Shown here one piece after another: positions 1 to 10,280 of a DNA stretch of 64,000 nucleotides. The translations under genes were made by a program, and so were the position numbers. Each line of letters opens with the position of its first letter. The first letter of the stretch is position 1. Below the pieces are notes generated by a model, which saw only the letters and a program-made list of their open reading frames with translations, searched no databases and had not been told where the DNA came from. This DNA is from Adiantum capillus-veneris (Eukaryota; Streptophyta; Polypodiopsida; Polypodiales; Pteridaceae), in assembly GCA_014529385.2 (NCBI GenBank), contig CM043952.1:52199119-52263118 (forward strand), read 5' to 3'.

Positions 1-26
1 GAATTCATAGAGTGGTTTGCAAGTTG

Positions 27-428
27 TTGCGGGAGCGAACCACACCACCCATAAAGTGCGTGCAACACAACCTAGATCAACATAATGTCAATTGAGGGCA
101 CATATGACACAATAGGCATACAAAGGAAATCTCTTTAGCAGGTCAGGCTAAGACCATCCTACACATACAACACTCTGGAAGGCCAACTAAACCACAAACT
201 AGAATCTCACTACTCTCAAATACATCATCAACCCACATACACACAAGGAAGGAAACTCACCAAATCATACCATAATTGTACAAAACTTAAGCAACACCAT
301 CCCCTCACTTGGATACACCTGTCCCTAAGCCTCTACACTCAAAACCCTAGCTCCAACCCCATATGCGAAAACCCGTATAAAGACAGAGTAGAATTCTGAA
401 ATGCCAAAAACTAAAATGTATGAGTATC
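27..428 (-). repeat. Arm of a dispersed inverted repeat
   Basis: The reverse complement of this stretch matches about 6188-6615 over several hundred bases with scattered mismatches (for example the block around 50-130 pairs with 6510-6600). The homology runs on past 428 into the neighbouring LTR-like repeat. It may be the far part of a longer LTR or the leader of the same retroelement; the window edge cuts it off. No coding potential is seen. Confidence 0.75.
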
Positions 429-926
429 TACAAGTAAAAATTTAACATCATTTGATATACTTACAATAGCAAATAGCTCATAGATATGTGTGCGCCTTTG
501 CTTCATTCTGCGAGGAATGTTTAACGTCCATGCGTAGCTCTTGCCGAGCCTAGCACAACAATGTAGATAGATCTACAATGTGATGAACAAGCGGGGAGTG
601 CACCAGGATGATGCTCACTCTCTCTCTCTTCCTCTCTCACGCACAATAGATGGTAGCGCTAAAACTTAGATTATGATTAAATGTTTTTAGAAAAGTGACC
701 TTTGTACCTTATATACTAAGTCTACCTTAGGTTAACGAGAAATAGAATTTAAGAGGTATAACGGCTTTGCATTTACAATTTGGAAGTGTCATTGAATCCC
801 GGATTCTACAACTAGACTACCTACTGAGTACAAATGATGTATATAACCATAATACTCAGCCTTTCATAACTCTCAAGAAATAAGGCTTTGTTGAGTTATG
901 TCATGCTGTTGACCCAGTGGTCAACA
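429..926 (-). repeat. LTR-like repeat, copy 1 (minus orientation)
   Basis: Read on the minus strand the repeat begins TGTTGACC at 926 and is preceded by a purine tract (CACAGGGGGGAG), as a 3' LTR should be. It matches 37771-38267 along its whole length (498 versus 497 bp, clearly diverged), and its lower-coordinate end also matches the plus strand around 6040-6200. A run of CTCTCTCTCTCTT and a 'ccttatatactaag' block are shared landmarks. Whether the LTR ends at 429 or continues to the window edge is unsettled, because the adjacent sequence is also shared with the copy at 6040-6615. Confidence 0.65.
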
Positions 927-938
927 CTCCCCCCTGTG
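927..938 (-). other. Polypurine tract of a minus-strand LTR element
   Basis: On the minus strand the bases read CACAGGGGGGAG immediately before TGTTGACC. This is the expected position and composition for the primer of plus-strand DNA synthesis in an LTR retrotransposon. Confidence 0.6.
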
Positions 939-969
939 AATTCATGTTGTCCCTGACATGACTTGATTG

Positions 970-1459
970 TCTACATCGGTGCAGAGTTCGTTGTTGTTTT
1001 GCTGATGTAAAGAAAGTATAGGCTGTAGCCTTTTCACGAGCTTGTCATGTTCGTCCAATCCGATGTACATATTCTTCACATGATTGAAGAAAATCATAAT
1101 TGATGATGAACATCTGCCAATGTTGTGTCTTTCTCATTTTGATAAACAACTTCTACAATTTGTAGAATTGAATGATTGTCTTTTAGATCTTGCGAGATAA
1201 TGACAACTTTGTAAGGATTGTATAGAAATTGTTTGGCTAAACCTTCAACTTCTTAAGCCAAGTTGCACTCCAATGCAAAGTCTGTTTTTCAAGCCGAATC
1301 TTCTGATGTGAGGTTCAGAACCCATGTCTACAATTTGACCCGCCTCATCAAGGACAATCTTTTGAGATCCTCTGATTACTTCTGTGTCTGTTCTTCTTCA
1401 TTGGGTACTTCTTTGTTCCTGCATCAAGTTGATCAAAGTTGCATTTGCCATTGTTAGTT
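970..1459 (-). pseudogene. DEAD-box RNA helicase fragment (decayed)
   Basis: Three minus-strand frames together give the core of a DEAD-box RNA helicase in the right order. Near 1360 the frame reads VLDEAG..VDMGSEPHIRR, which is motif II and its flank (normally VLDEAD..LDMGFEPQIRK). Near 1270 is KQTLHWSAT, motif III (SAT). Then come EVEGLAKQFLYNPYKVV and QIVEVVYQNEK. Near 1050 is INYDF...YVHRIGRT, motif VI, followed by KATAYTFFT. The last Asp of DEAD is Gly, a stop follows IGRT, at least two frameshifts separate the pieces, and the part carrying motifs IV and V is missing. It is closest in kind to plant DBP2-like helicases. It lies just upstream of the polypurine tract of the minus-strand LTR element, so it may be a transduced gene fragment; an independent retropseudogene is the alternative. 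Confidence 0.82.
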
Positions 1460-2875
1460 TTTGTGTGTTGTGTAAAACATTATACTGCTTCTACTTCATA
1501 CATGACTTAATTAAAGCCCGACAAACCCCAATTAATTCCCCAAGTGAGTAACTTTCTTCAAAAGGGCTTTATCAGATATCATTCGTGATATGACCATCAA
1601 TGAGCGATCATTGTTATCCATTTATCCCCAAAACCCATATATATGATGTACAAGGTATTTAGTTGGCTATCATTGCTTCAGCTTTGAAAAGACTGCATCT
1701 TTGGCTAGGGGTTTGACCTTTCTTTTAAAAAAACCCTTAGCTTGTACTCTCTATTTGTTTAGCCCCTTGAAAAAGTTTAGCTTGATTTGGATTTGTATTT
1801 GGCTTTCCAAGCTAACTTTTTGGATTTCATTCTCGCTAGCACCATCTCTCAATCAATCATATGTAGACCCAATGACGATGACTAGAATCTGGATTGACCC
1901 TTGGTTGCTCTTACAGACATCTGCCCCTTTTGTTCTTGCTAGTGTTGTTATTCCCTTTTGTTTGTTAGGCTTCATTAAGTCAGATACAAGATAGAAGATT
2001 ACAATATAATAATTTACTTCTTGTATATGGCCGTGTAGTTGCATGAAATGTTTGATTCACAATTTTTCACTTGAGGGGTGCTATCGTTTAGTCGCATCAC
2101 CAAATTCCTTGTTATGAACATTCTCAGTCATGTTTGGCCTTATGTTGTTGTCAAAGACTGATCAACATTCTTTCTTACCTCTGTCATTACCCACTATGCA
2201 TATGGCCGTTGAGGCATACCTCGTGAAGTTACGTCATGCTCCCATACCTTCTTGTCTTTGTTTGCTCAGGCATCTCTACACCAAAAAGCAAAATCAACTT
2301 AATAGAAACCTAAACGCTATGTACATTGTACACATGTCCCTAGGGGCTCATACATGGCTTTTTTCCCCGCTATTATGAGGTCATATACTTTCAATTTTGT
2401 CAAAACATTATCGCAACTAAATACAAAACTTCAATACAACTCATAAAACATTGCCCTCTAATATTCATAACACTAGGTTAGCATTTAGAATGCTTCCCCC
2501 CCTCCTATTTGGAGTCCTCCTTGACAACGGGGTATCACCAAGAGTATGTGTTGTGCTTGGGAAATAAAAAAATGTGCCTAATGTAGCCCTATTATGCATA
2601 CACAGTCAATGCATGGAGAACATTTATGATGTGCAAGATTTGGGTATAAGAAATTTTCTTATTGGCATTTGCTAGCAAGGCTTCCTATTTTAAGCAATAT
2701 GATGATCTTTGAAGTTACTATGCTGCCTTGCATTTATACACCCGTACCGAAAAAAATATACGTATAAAACATCATTATAGGTCAAAATCCAGAATAATCA
2801 CTTTTATTTATTTTTCGATCGAAAGATATTTCAATCGTAATATCTTTCGATCGAAAAGTCTTTCAATCAAAACAT
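1460..2875. other. Stretch with no recognisable gene
   Basis: Short open frames occur on both strands but none resembles a known family or has supporting context. If the helicase fragment belongs to a minus-strand retroelement, this would be its internal region, but I see no gag or pol motif. The bases just before the MITE at 2878 hold several 'tcgatcgaaa'-type palindromic words (about 2815-2860). Confidence 0.5.
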
Positions 2876-2877
2876 TA

Positions 2878-3318
2878 GGGGAAATTTGGACTCACGAAGG
2901 GGCCTTATAGAGAGTTTGACTTCCTCTCTCATATTCAAAACGGGCGTGCGGTAAATTTTTTGCAAATCAACTCTAAACTTGGCGGAGATATGGCAGTTAG
3001 AATATACTCTTTAAGCTCTTTCTATGGATATATAGCACACCACGAGATTCCTCATAATTTGAAAGATTCTATTTTTGATTCTCTAGATTCTAGGTGGAGT
3101 TGTCACATCACAAGAGAATAAAAAATAGAATCTTTTAAAATATGAAGAATCTCATGGCGTGATATCTATCAATAGAAAGTGCTTGAGGATTAGATTCTAA
3201 CTGTCAAATCTCCGCCAAGTTTAGAGTTGATTTGTAAAAATTTACCACACGCCCGTTTTGGACATGAGAGAGGAAGTCAAACTCCTTATAAGGCCCCTTT
3301 GTGAGTCCAAATTTTCCC
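2878..3318. mobile_element. Palindromic MITE, copy 1 (TA duplication)
   Basis: A 441-bp fold-back element. The ends read GGGGAAATTTGGACTCAC... and ...GTGAGTCCAAATTTTCCC, and the inverted complementarity continues through nearly the whole element to a short centre around 3085-3115. TA lies on both sides (2876-2877 and 3319-3320) within ATTA...TAAT, so the empty site would be ATTAAT. It is the same family as 18854-20635 (438 bp without its nested insert), with similar sequence throughout. It has no coding capacity. The terminal GACTCA..AAGGG signature is shared with the inverted repeats of the 9.7-kb element at 50689-60358. Confidence 0.9.
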
Positions 3319-3320
3319 TA

Positions 3321-6039
3321 ATGAGATACTCGTATAAGAACCGTCACCGATTTTGATCGAAAGCAGTGACTGCAGGAGAAAGAGCAATAGACAGCTAGAT
3401 CTTGAGGTATAATTTTAAAGTTGTTACCATTTATTCTAGCTTGCTTTTGTGTGTTGTACCAGACTCCTATGGTGCAGTTGTTTTTCTCTCACCACAAAGT
3501 TGGCTTGCAGTTATAGTCCACTTTGTGGTGTGTAGCCATCCAGATCACTCTAGAAGTGAGTAGAAACTAGTCACTTTGCTCGTGTTGTGTAGCCACTTGG
3601 CTCTCTGTAGAGAAGGGTTTTAGGACAGACTTAGATTCTCACTCCTGTGGTGCAGTATTATATCTCTCACCACAAGGCTGAGTTAGAATTTAGTGGTCGG
3701 CTCGTGGAGTGCAGTAGGCATGATGCTACACCTCTCACTACAAAGTGACCTATATGTTTCTCAATTGTTGATCAGCTCAAATCATCATTTGTATCACGTA
3801 GAAATGCAAGAGATTTGCTCATCAAATAGAGAGTGGAGAGCTACATAGTTTATTTCCTCTTCATCTCTGTGTGATGCACTATTTACTCTTGTGCTTTGAA
3901 CTCCAAAGACACATCATTGTTCATCACTAGATGACTTGGTGTTGTCTTGGATGTATATATATACATTGTCTGCTGATGTTTGTGTTGTGAGTTCCACACA
4001 CTTCATCAGGGATCGGGTTAAGTCACGTCATCGTTCTTACTACATAGAAATATGAGGGATACATTTGTCTACCTAAGAGTGGAGAGATGCATACCATCTT
4101 AGCATGACACACCTTGTCCCTGTACTTTTAGATCCGTAGATACGCCACTCATCAGTAGATGACTTGGTTTTGTCTTAGATGTAAATATGTACGATGTTTG
4201 GCCACAATATGAGATTTTTAAATTGTCCGCTAATGGTTGTGTTGTGTGTTCCACACAATTCATTAGGGATTAGATTGATTAAACTATCAGTAAACATTAC
4301 AAAACGTCCAAGACTTGTGTTGAGTGCACCTCACACAAGCTGGGTTGTTCACATCCACACTCCGATCCTTTACATGTACTATGTAACGCACATAACAGGG
4401 TCCATTTATTGTGATGAGTTTCCGTTACACTCCTAGCCTATTCACCTCTCTCCCTCTCTCTCTGTGTATTCTCCTCTCTATTGTACAATGTATGTATTGC
4501 AATCATAGTATATCGTCGTTTGCTATGAATTATGTCAATTGTGTATGGATTAGGATCATGACACGATTTTGATAGTTTCCCCTCTCCTCTGACAACGTTT
4601 ATGCTTGACAGAAATTAAGCTAGAAAAACATCAACAACCAATTGCCTTTGAAGTGATAGTATGCCACTTTCATCACATGTCAGAGGCTAAGATTTGTTGT
4701 TGCCTAAACCCCTCTTCTCTTAGACATTATTACCAGTCCATAGAGGCCTGAGTGAAGTCTGTATTTGAGCATCTTTAACACGCATTTACGCTCGCTGATT
4801 TTGACATATCTCTAATGACATTAGGTTCATTGTTGAACATGGTCAATCTATCTATTGGACCGATTGTGAATATTTTCAGGATATTTTTTTTTAAAAAATT
4901 ATTACTTTGCCAGGCATAGCTACTCACATACAACTTGTGAAACAATTGTGTAGTGAGTGGAAGAGCAAGGTAAATCTAGAAAGAGCATCAAAGCGCACGA
5001 GAGTGGAAGCTAATCCTTCAGATGCTACTGAAGAGCCACAAACTACGGTTAGAATAGAGTCTGCGTCTCATGTCCCCCTTGTATTACATCTTTTACCAGA
5101 AACTGCAATCTTCAATATACAGGCTCCGCAGCTGGGAGAAGGGATATGGGCACACGTAAAGCATGTAGGTGTCACACATCATGCATTTAAAGAGCCACAA
5201 TTTTGGACATCACTCATTGCAGCATTATCTATCCATTTGACATGGTTCACCAAATAGAGCATCCAATGCTCATTTCACGTTTTTGGAATTGCGGCCATGT
5301 AGAGTAGTGCATAAGAGAGTGCACTGCAAATGGCAGTCAACGTGCCATTCACGATCATGTAATCACTAAAGGAACAATAAAGTTATTCCAAAATAACATT
5401 TTGTAGATAGTAAACACTGTTCTTCCGACCGTAAAGTATCTACATGCGCACGACTACCTCCACACTAACCTTCACTCCCGCAACATGATGCTTCACTTTG
5501 GACATTAGAGTGTCTATGAAAGCATTGTGGATTTGGGGTCATTTACAAAGATCAAAACAAAGACATGATTGCCTCCCCTCCTCTTCCCAACTTGCAAATA
5601 TAAACTAGAAAGCAGAGCGAGAGAGATTTTCCATGGGCTATCCCAGAATGCCTATCTACAAATCAACCTCCCTAGAATAAAGCCATGGATATCTACTCCA
5701 TGTGTCATACTTGTAAACGATTATTGAAGTGCATGTCTCTATCACAAGAGCAAAAAAAAAGGGATTTTTTCGGCAATGTACTTACCCACTTTGAGAGTGG
5801 CAAGCGAAACAATCCCTAAACCTGACCTAAGGCTTTTGATCTTTCTCTCTTTCCATACGGTGCCAATAGATTGGGCTATGACATTGTAATGATTTTTGTT
5901 CTATGACCAAGTGATGATAAAGTGATGAATTATTTATTGTCCTCTTTAATTGAACTTGTAAATTATATAATTGATCAAGTTATCGTGTCTCTTTCCCAAC
6001 GACATGGTGATAAATATTATGTCTCTTTCTTGCAGTATG
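3321..6039. other. Gene-poor stretch with degenerate repeats
   Basis: No gene is supported. Around 3460-3760 the words GTGGTGCAG and CTCTCACCACAAAG recur several times, giving weak repeats. A diverged tandem pair follows at 3778-4278 (listed separately). A frame at 4907-5257 has no ATG start and no family resemblance. The rest is AT-rich with nothing I recognise. Confidence 0.5.
3778..4278. repeat. Diverged tandem duplication (two ~245-bp units)
   Basis: Units 3778-4020 and 4022-4278 share a series of landmarks in the same order: 'agagtggagag', 'tcagtagatgacttgg' (tcactagatgacttgg in unit 1), 'ttgtctt.gatgta', 'gttgtg.gttccacaca' and 'ttcat.agggat'. They are separated by many substitutions and small indels, so the duplication is old. 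No coding frame spans it. Confidence 0.6.
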
Positions 6040-6615
6040 ATTAAGTTACCACTATTTATTCTAGCTACGCAACAATGCCAAGCATTTCACGTGGGACGAA
6101 GCACACACACCTACGAGCTATTTGTGGTTGTAGGTATATCAAGTGATGTCTATTTTTGCGTGAAAGTAGTCATTAGAATTTTGGTGACATAAGATACGCA
6201 TAGGAACTCATAGATTTTAGTTTTGGACACTTTCCAAATTAGGCTCTGTCTTTATTCGCGTTTTTGGCAAATGGGTTTAGAGCTAGGGTTTTGAGTGTAG
6301 AAGCTTTGAGACAGGTGTATCCTAGTGAGGGGATGGTGTTCCTTAATTTGCATACAATTTTGACATGATTTGATGGGTTTTCTTCCATTGTGTATATGTG
6401 GGTTGGGTTGTGTAGTTGAGATCAGTGAGATTATAGGTTGTGGTTTAGTTGGACTTCCAGAGTGTTGTATGTGTAGGATGGTCTCAGCCTGACAAGCTAA
6501 ATAGGTTTCCTCTGTGTGCCTATTGTGTCATATGTGTCCTCAATTGACATTATGTTCATCTAGGTTGTGTTGCATGCACTTTATGGGTGGTGTGATTTTC
6601 TCCCGCAACACCTAT
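6040..6615 (+). repeat. LTR-like repeat, copy 2 (plus orientation)
   Basis: This is the inverted partner of about 27-540. 6040-6190 matches one end of the LTR-like repeat (landmark 'gctacgcaacaatgccaagcattt'), and 6188-6615 matches the flanking arm (landmark 'gggtggtgtg.tt..ctcccgcaaca'). At 6615 the homology stops abruptly against the protease relic of the gypsy element on the minus strand, and below 6040 it also stops, so this copy is truncated on both sides. Confidence 0.7.
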
Positions 6616-6620
6616 TTTTT

Positions 6621-8986
6621 TTAGACCTCTTTTGTTGCAATGGGAACACCAGATCCACTCTTAAGGATGGCCATAGTTTTTACACCTTGGAATTGCATGG
6701 GAAGAGTTGTGTTCTCATCTTCTCCCTCATAGTACTTTCCTACCTTGTTTAGTGGCACTGACCGAGTGTTTAGCTGATGCATTTCTAGCTCTTTGATTTC
6801 TTCCTCGATTTGAGTCATTGGTCTTTTAACACCAAATTTGTCTAGGAATTTTCCCACAGTAGTTCACACGTTTGGTCATATTCTGAGCAACTCTACTAAT
6901 GTTATTGTATAAGTGACTAGTGTCGACAAAATGTCTATCAGACCTTTCAAATCAAACACCTTGTTGGGAGACAGTCTCTGTGATGGGACTGCAACAACAT
7001 CTGCCTTGGCCTCATACTCTCTCGTATAGGATGGTAGTGTTCTTAGTGAACGGGGTTGAGTGTCCATAGACTGTACATATCCTTTGTCTTCCTAATATGA
7101 TTCCACTTCTAGATTCATTTGAGATCCATCCTCAAATTCTTCTACTAGTGAAATAGACACTGCCCTTCCATCACCCATCTGGTTTGGTCATCTGCTTATC
7201 CCACTTTATTCATTGGCCTCTCTGACATGTTTTCACAATTTGTCAAGACCATCTATTTATTTATAGTTGTTAGATATAGCTATGTGAAATCCCTCACAAG
7301 AGTTATTCATGGTATTCAACACTATCCTTGGTTCTAATTTGGGGTCCTTGACGTTTTTTCCATGTGCATAACTTGAATCTAGCTCTTTTCATTCTTGGCT
7401 TGGTTGAATTACTGATGTAGGTGGGACAAGGAATACACCCTCAGGTTTTCCAACTTGTGGTTCTAATAAAGCTTGGGTTATTTGAATCATTCTCTTGCAC
7501 ATTTCAAGCCTGTCCTTTTCTAGTTCCGCATATGGATATGTCATCCATCTATGTTCTTGGGTTTGATTGTTTTTGAGTCCTATTTCATAGGCTCTTAGGA
7601 GGGCGTCTAATGGCTCATTAATCTTCTCGACCAACACCGATCCTCCGGAACTAGCACTTCTTGGCTTACTTTCCATTGATGGTTCTTTTGAAGTTTGAGA
7701 CGTCGGTGCAAGAGAAGGGGCAACACTTTTCTTGTGTTGTCTTATCTTTTCTTTAGTTTGGGTGAGCTCATTGGCTAGGGATTTTTGTTCTTGTTTCTTA
7801 TGTTCTTTCATCCTAGCCTTACTAGCTTTTCAAATATTTCATTTGCTCTTGGTTTTTTGACTCGGTGCGCCGGTCTTTGGCTCACCCGTCTCTGGACTTG
7901 CATCAGTTTTCTTTTTTCACCTTATTTTTGAGCTTGCACACTCATAACTACTTGAACTGGTACAACGTTTTCATTGTTCTATCTATTGGGAGCTGAACGA
8001 TTCTTGAGACAATTGTTGTGATCTTTCTGACTCGGTTTGGGTTTTTTGGACAGTCGGGGACCAAGTGAATGACACCATATTCAAGACAATAGGCATTTAC
8101 TTGTGTGATGTCCGTCTGTGGACATTGTTTGACCAAGGGGTTGCCACTGATTTTGTGACACTCTATCTCTGGTTGAGGATATTCTTCTTGCAATTCCTCT
8201 TGGCTATAAATAGGATTTGACCTTGCTAAGCCTATATTATCAATGAACTGCAATGTCCTTTCATCCATCTCATATCTTATTTCTTTAGGTCAAAATACAA
8301 GAGGTGGAAGTTGTACCAGCCTCACCACTCCATTTGTTTCTCTCATCTTCTATCGCTTCAAAGGGTAGTACCCACTTTGGTTGTTATAACACATTGTAGT
8401 CGATACTAGCGCTTGTTTGTTAGATGCTTCCATCATCTATGTGTATCTCATTTCTATAGATATTCTAGCACCTGGCAACAGAGTTTGTTGTCCTAAGACA
8501 CGGTGTGGCCTTGAAACTCTTACTAGTCCTTGCACATTCTCCATAGCATTTCTAGGTGGAGTAGGTGCTACTAGAATAGGTTGTACATACCTCTTTGTAG
8601 CATATTCCATGACATAGTAACACTTTTCCCTTGTATGGTTTGTCCATTTTCTCTCTATTTTTCACCACTTAAGCTCCCTTGGATCAGAATTTACAAGAGG
8701 AGCTAACCTCTTGACCATTTTGTCGATAATCACTTCTTGATCGATAGGTGCTGCTGGTTTTGCAATGGACTCACTCATCTCTGAATCGCTGTGCTCAGAG
8801 GATGTGTCATCCTCTTGACTCTTACAATTGTTTTTTTTATATTTCTCACAGTTATCCACCAGATAAAGAGCTTCTTTGATCAATTCGTTTAGCATCAATC
8901 TCCTTATCATATGTAGATCCTTTTGAAGACTCGCATGTCTCATTCCCTGGATAAAGATCAACATTAACGTGCTTGCGTAGGTAGTT
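6621..8986 (-). pseudogene. Gypsy gag C-terminal part and retropepsin relic
   Basis: Broken minus-strand frames give, in order: a gag segment (8662-8964, 'ELIKEALYLVDNCEKYK'), a degenerate zinc knuckle (7948-8268, CLEYGVIHLVPDC, where the second Cys of CCHC is Tyr), a charged linker (7389-7811, with KSVAPSLAPTSQ), a segment with KVFDLKGLIDILSTLV (6876-7067) and a protease relic (6621-6857). The retropepsin active site, normally LDSGA, reads LKSGS here, so the catalytic Asp is Lys. Stops or frame changes separate every piece. The product would be the structural polyprotein and processing protease of a Ty3/gypsy retrotransposon; it cannot be functional. Confidence 0.72.
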
Positions 8987-8991
8987 CAACT
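8987..8991. other. Target-site duplication CAACT (left)
   Basis: CAACT precedes the left LTR and recurs at 14527-14531 directly after the right LTR. It is a perfect 5-bp duplication of the gypsy gag sequence into which the copia element inserted. Confidence 0.95.
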
Positions 8992-9183
8992 TGTTGGGGT
9001 ATAAAGCCCAATGTGGTCGCCCAGGTAAGTGGGCCGGCCGCCAGGTATGTACACATATTATTTTGTAAAAACCTAATAAGAACTCACTATGCTCTACACA
9101 TTACAGTAGAGCGAGTTCACCAGATCGTCGTGCTCTTCTTCTCGCACTCTCTCTCGCGTCGCACTTCCGCTCATACTCCTTCA
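8992..9183 (+). repeat. 5' LTR of copia element 1
   Basis: 192 bp from TGTTGGGG to CCTTCA. It contains GGTATAAAGCC near the start and a CT-rich end, and nine positions differ from the 3' LTR. It is followed two bases later by the primer binding site. Confidence 0.97.
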
Positions 9184-9185
9184 AC

Positions 9186-9197
9186 TGGTATCAGAGC
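9186..9197 (+). other. Primer binding site, initiator Met-tRNA
   Basis: TGGTATCAGAGC, two bases after the 5' LTR. It is the standard complement to the 3' end of plant initiator Met-tRNA used by many copia elements. Confidence 0.93.
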
Positions 9198-10280
9198 TCA
9201 GATCGAGGCTCGAGGCAGCACTGCAGGAGGCTAGAGTCACCAGCTCAGATTGGAGTGAAATTCGACAGGCGAAGACACGGCCCCAAATCCTGTGGGACAA
9301 CCCGAAGGCCTCGGTGTTCTCAGAATTTCATTTTGAGGTCATCTCGGTCACCGTTCGGCTTCGACAAAGGTCTGCACAGGCCATTTTCGACTACGTGGTC
9401 TCGGCGGGTGCAAATCTGACTCTGCAAATTTGGGGTTTTTGGCCTACAACTGCAGGTGCTGAGGATATCGACACTCCCAGAGTGTTGATTTGTGGCTGTC
9501 TACACATCAAAGGACGGCTCACAGTTCTAGGAGGCGTGTCACATACGACACGGGCGCATCTACACACAGTCTGTAGGCGACATCCACTAGTTCATCAGGT
9601 AGCTTGTGTTTGCTTCTTGATATTCCTGATTTCATCCTGACATTGCAGGTACTTCCACATGGGAAGTATTGTCAGAGATGATGTATGTCTGTTGAGGGTT
9701 TGCTGGCTGTGAGTCACGCAGCAAACAACCACCGTAGCGGTTACAGCATACAATGGGAAATTTGTGGATGTATGACTTTGTGGGAAGTCTATGTACTATC
9801 AGATTTACTGCAGCCTTTGTTGAGGGTCGAGTGAGGTTTTATTGAGCTGGGGGATTCTCGAATGTTGAGATCCTTTTGGTGATACAGGTCTTGGAGCGAT
9901 CCCTCGAGCACCCTTAGATAGGCAGCTAGGATGTATTGACTGTGAGTTAGACAGTTGGGATTGCATCTTTGCTTTACTGCCGTTGAGGCATTGTCGCACT
10001 CTATGCTTACAGGACAGTGACAGGAGAGTCAGAGACAGTATAGGTGCAGGACAGGTTTACCCGCAGCTTACAATGTTAGAGAGACAGTGTTTTTTGAGCT
10101 GTTTTTGGTCTATTTTTGAGTACACCAGAGCCATTTTACAAAGGAGACTCTCCCGAAATTTATGCAGAATCTAAAGATTTTTTGGTTCATTTGACAGGTT
10201 GATATTGGTTTAGAGGTCAGTTTACAGGGGAAACTCTGCCGAATTTTTCCCAGGAAAGTAAACCACTATGAAGCGTAGCT

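Noticed and set aside
2466..2480. CACTAGGTTAGC as an end of another TTAA-type transposon
   Set aside because: The flank is ATAA, not TTAA, the inner bases differ from A/B and C, and no matching right end was found.
4907..5257. 116-codon plus-strand frame
   Set aside because: Starts at TTG, no family resemblance, no context, and codons look like AT-rich noise.
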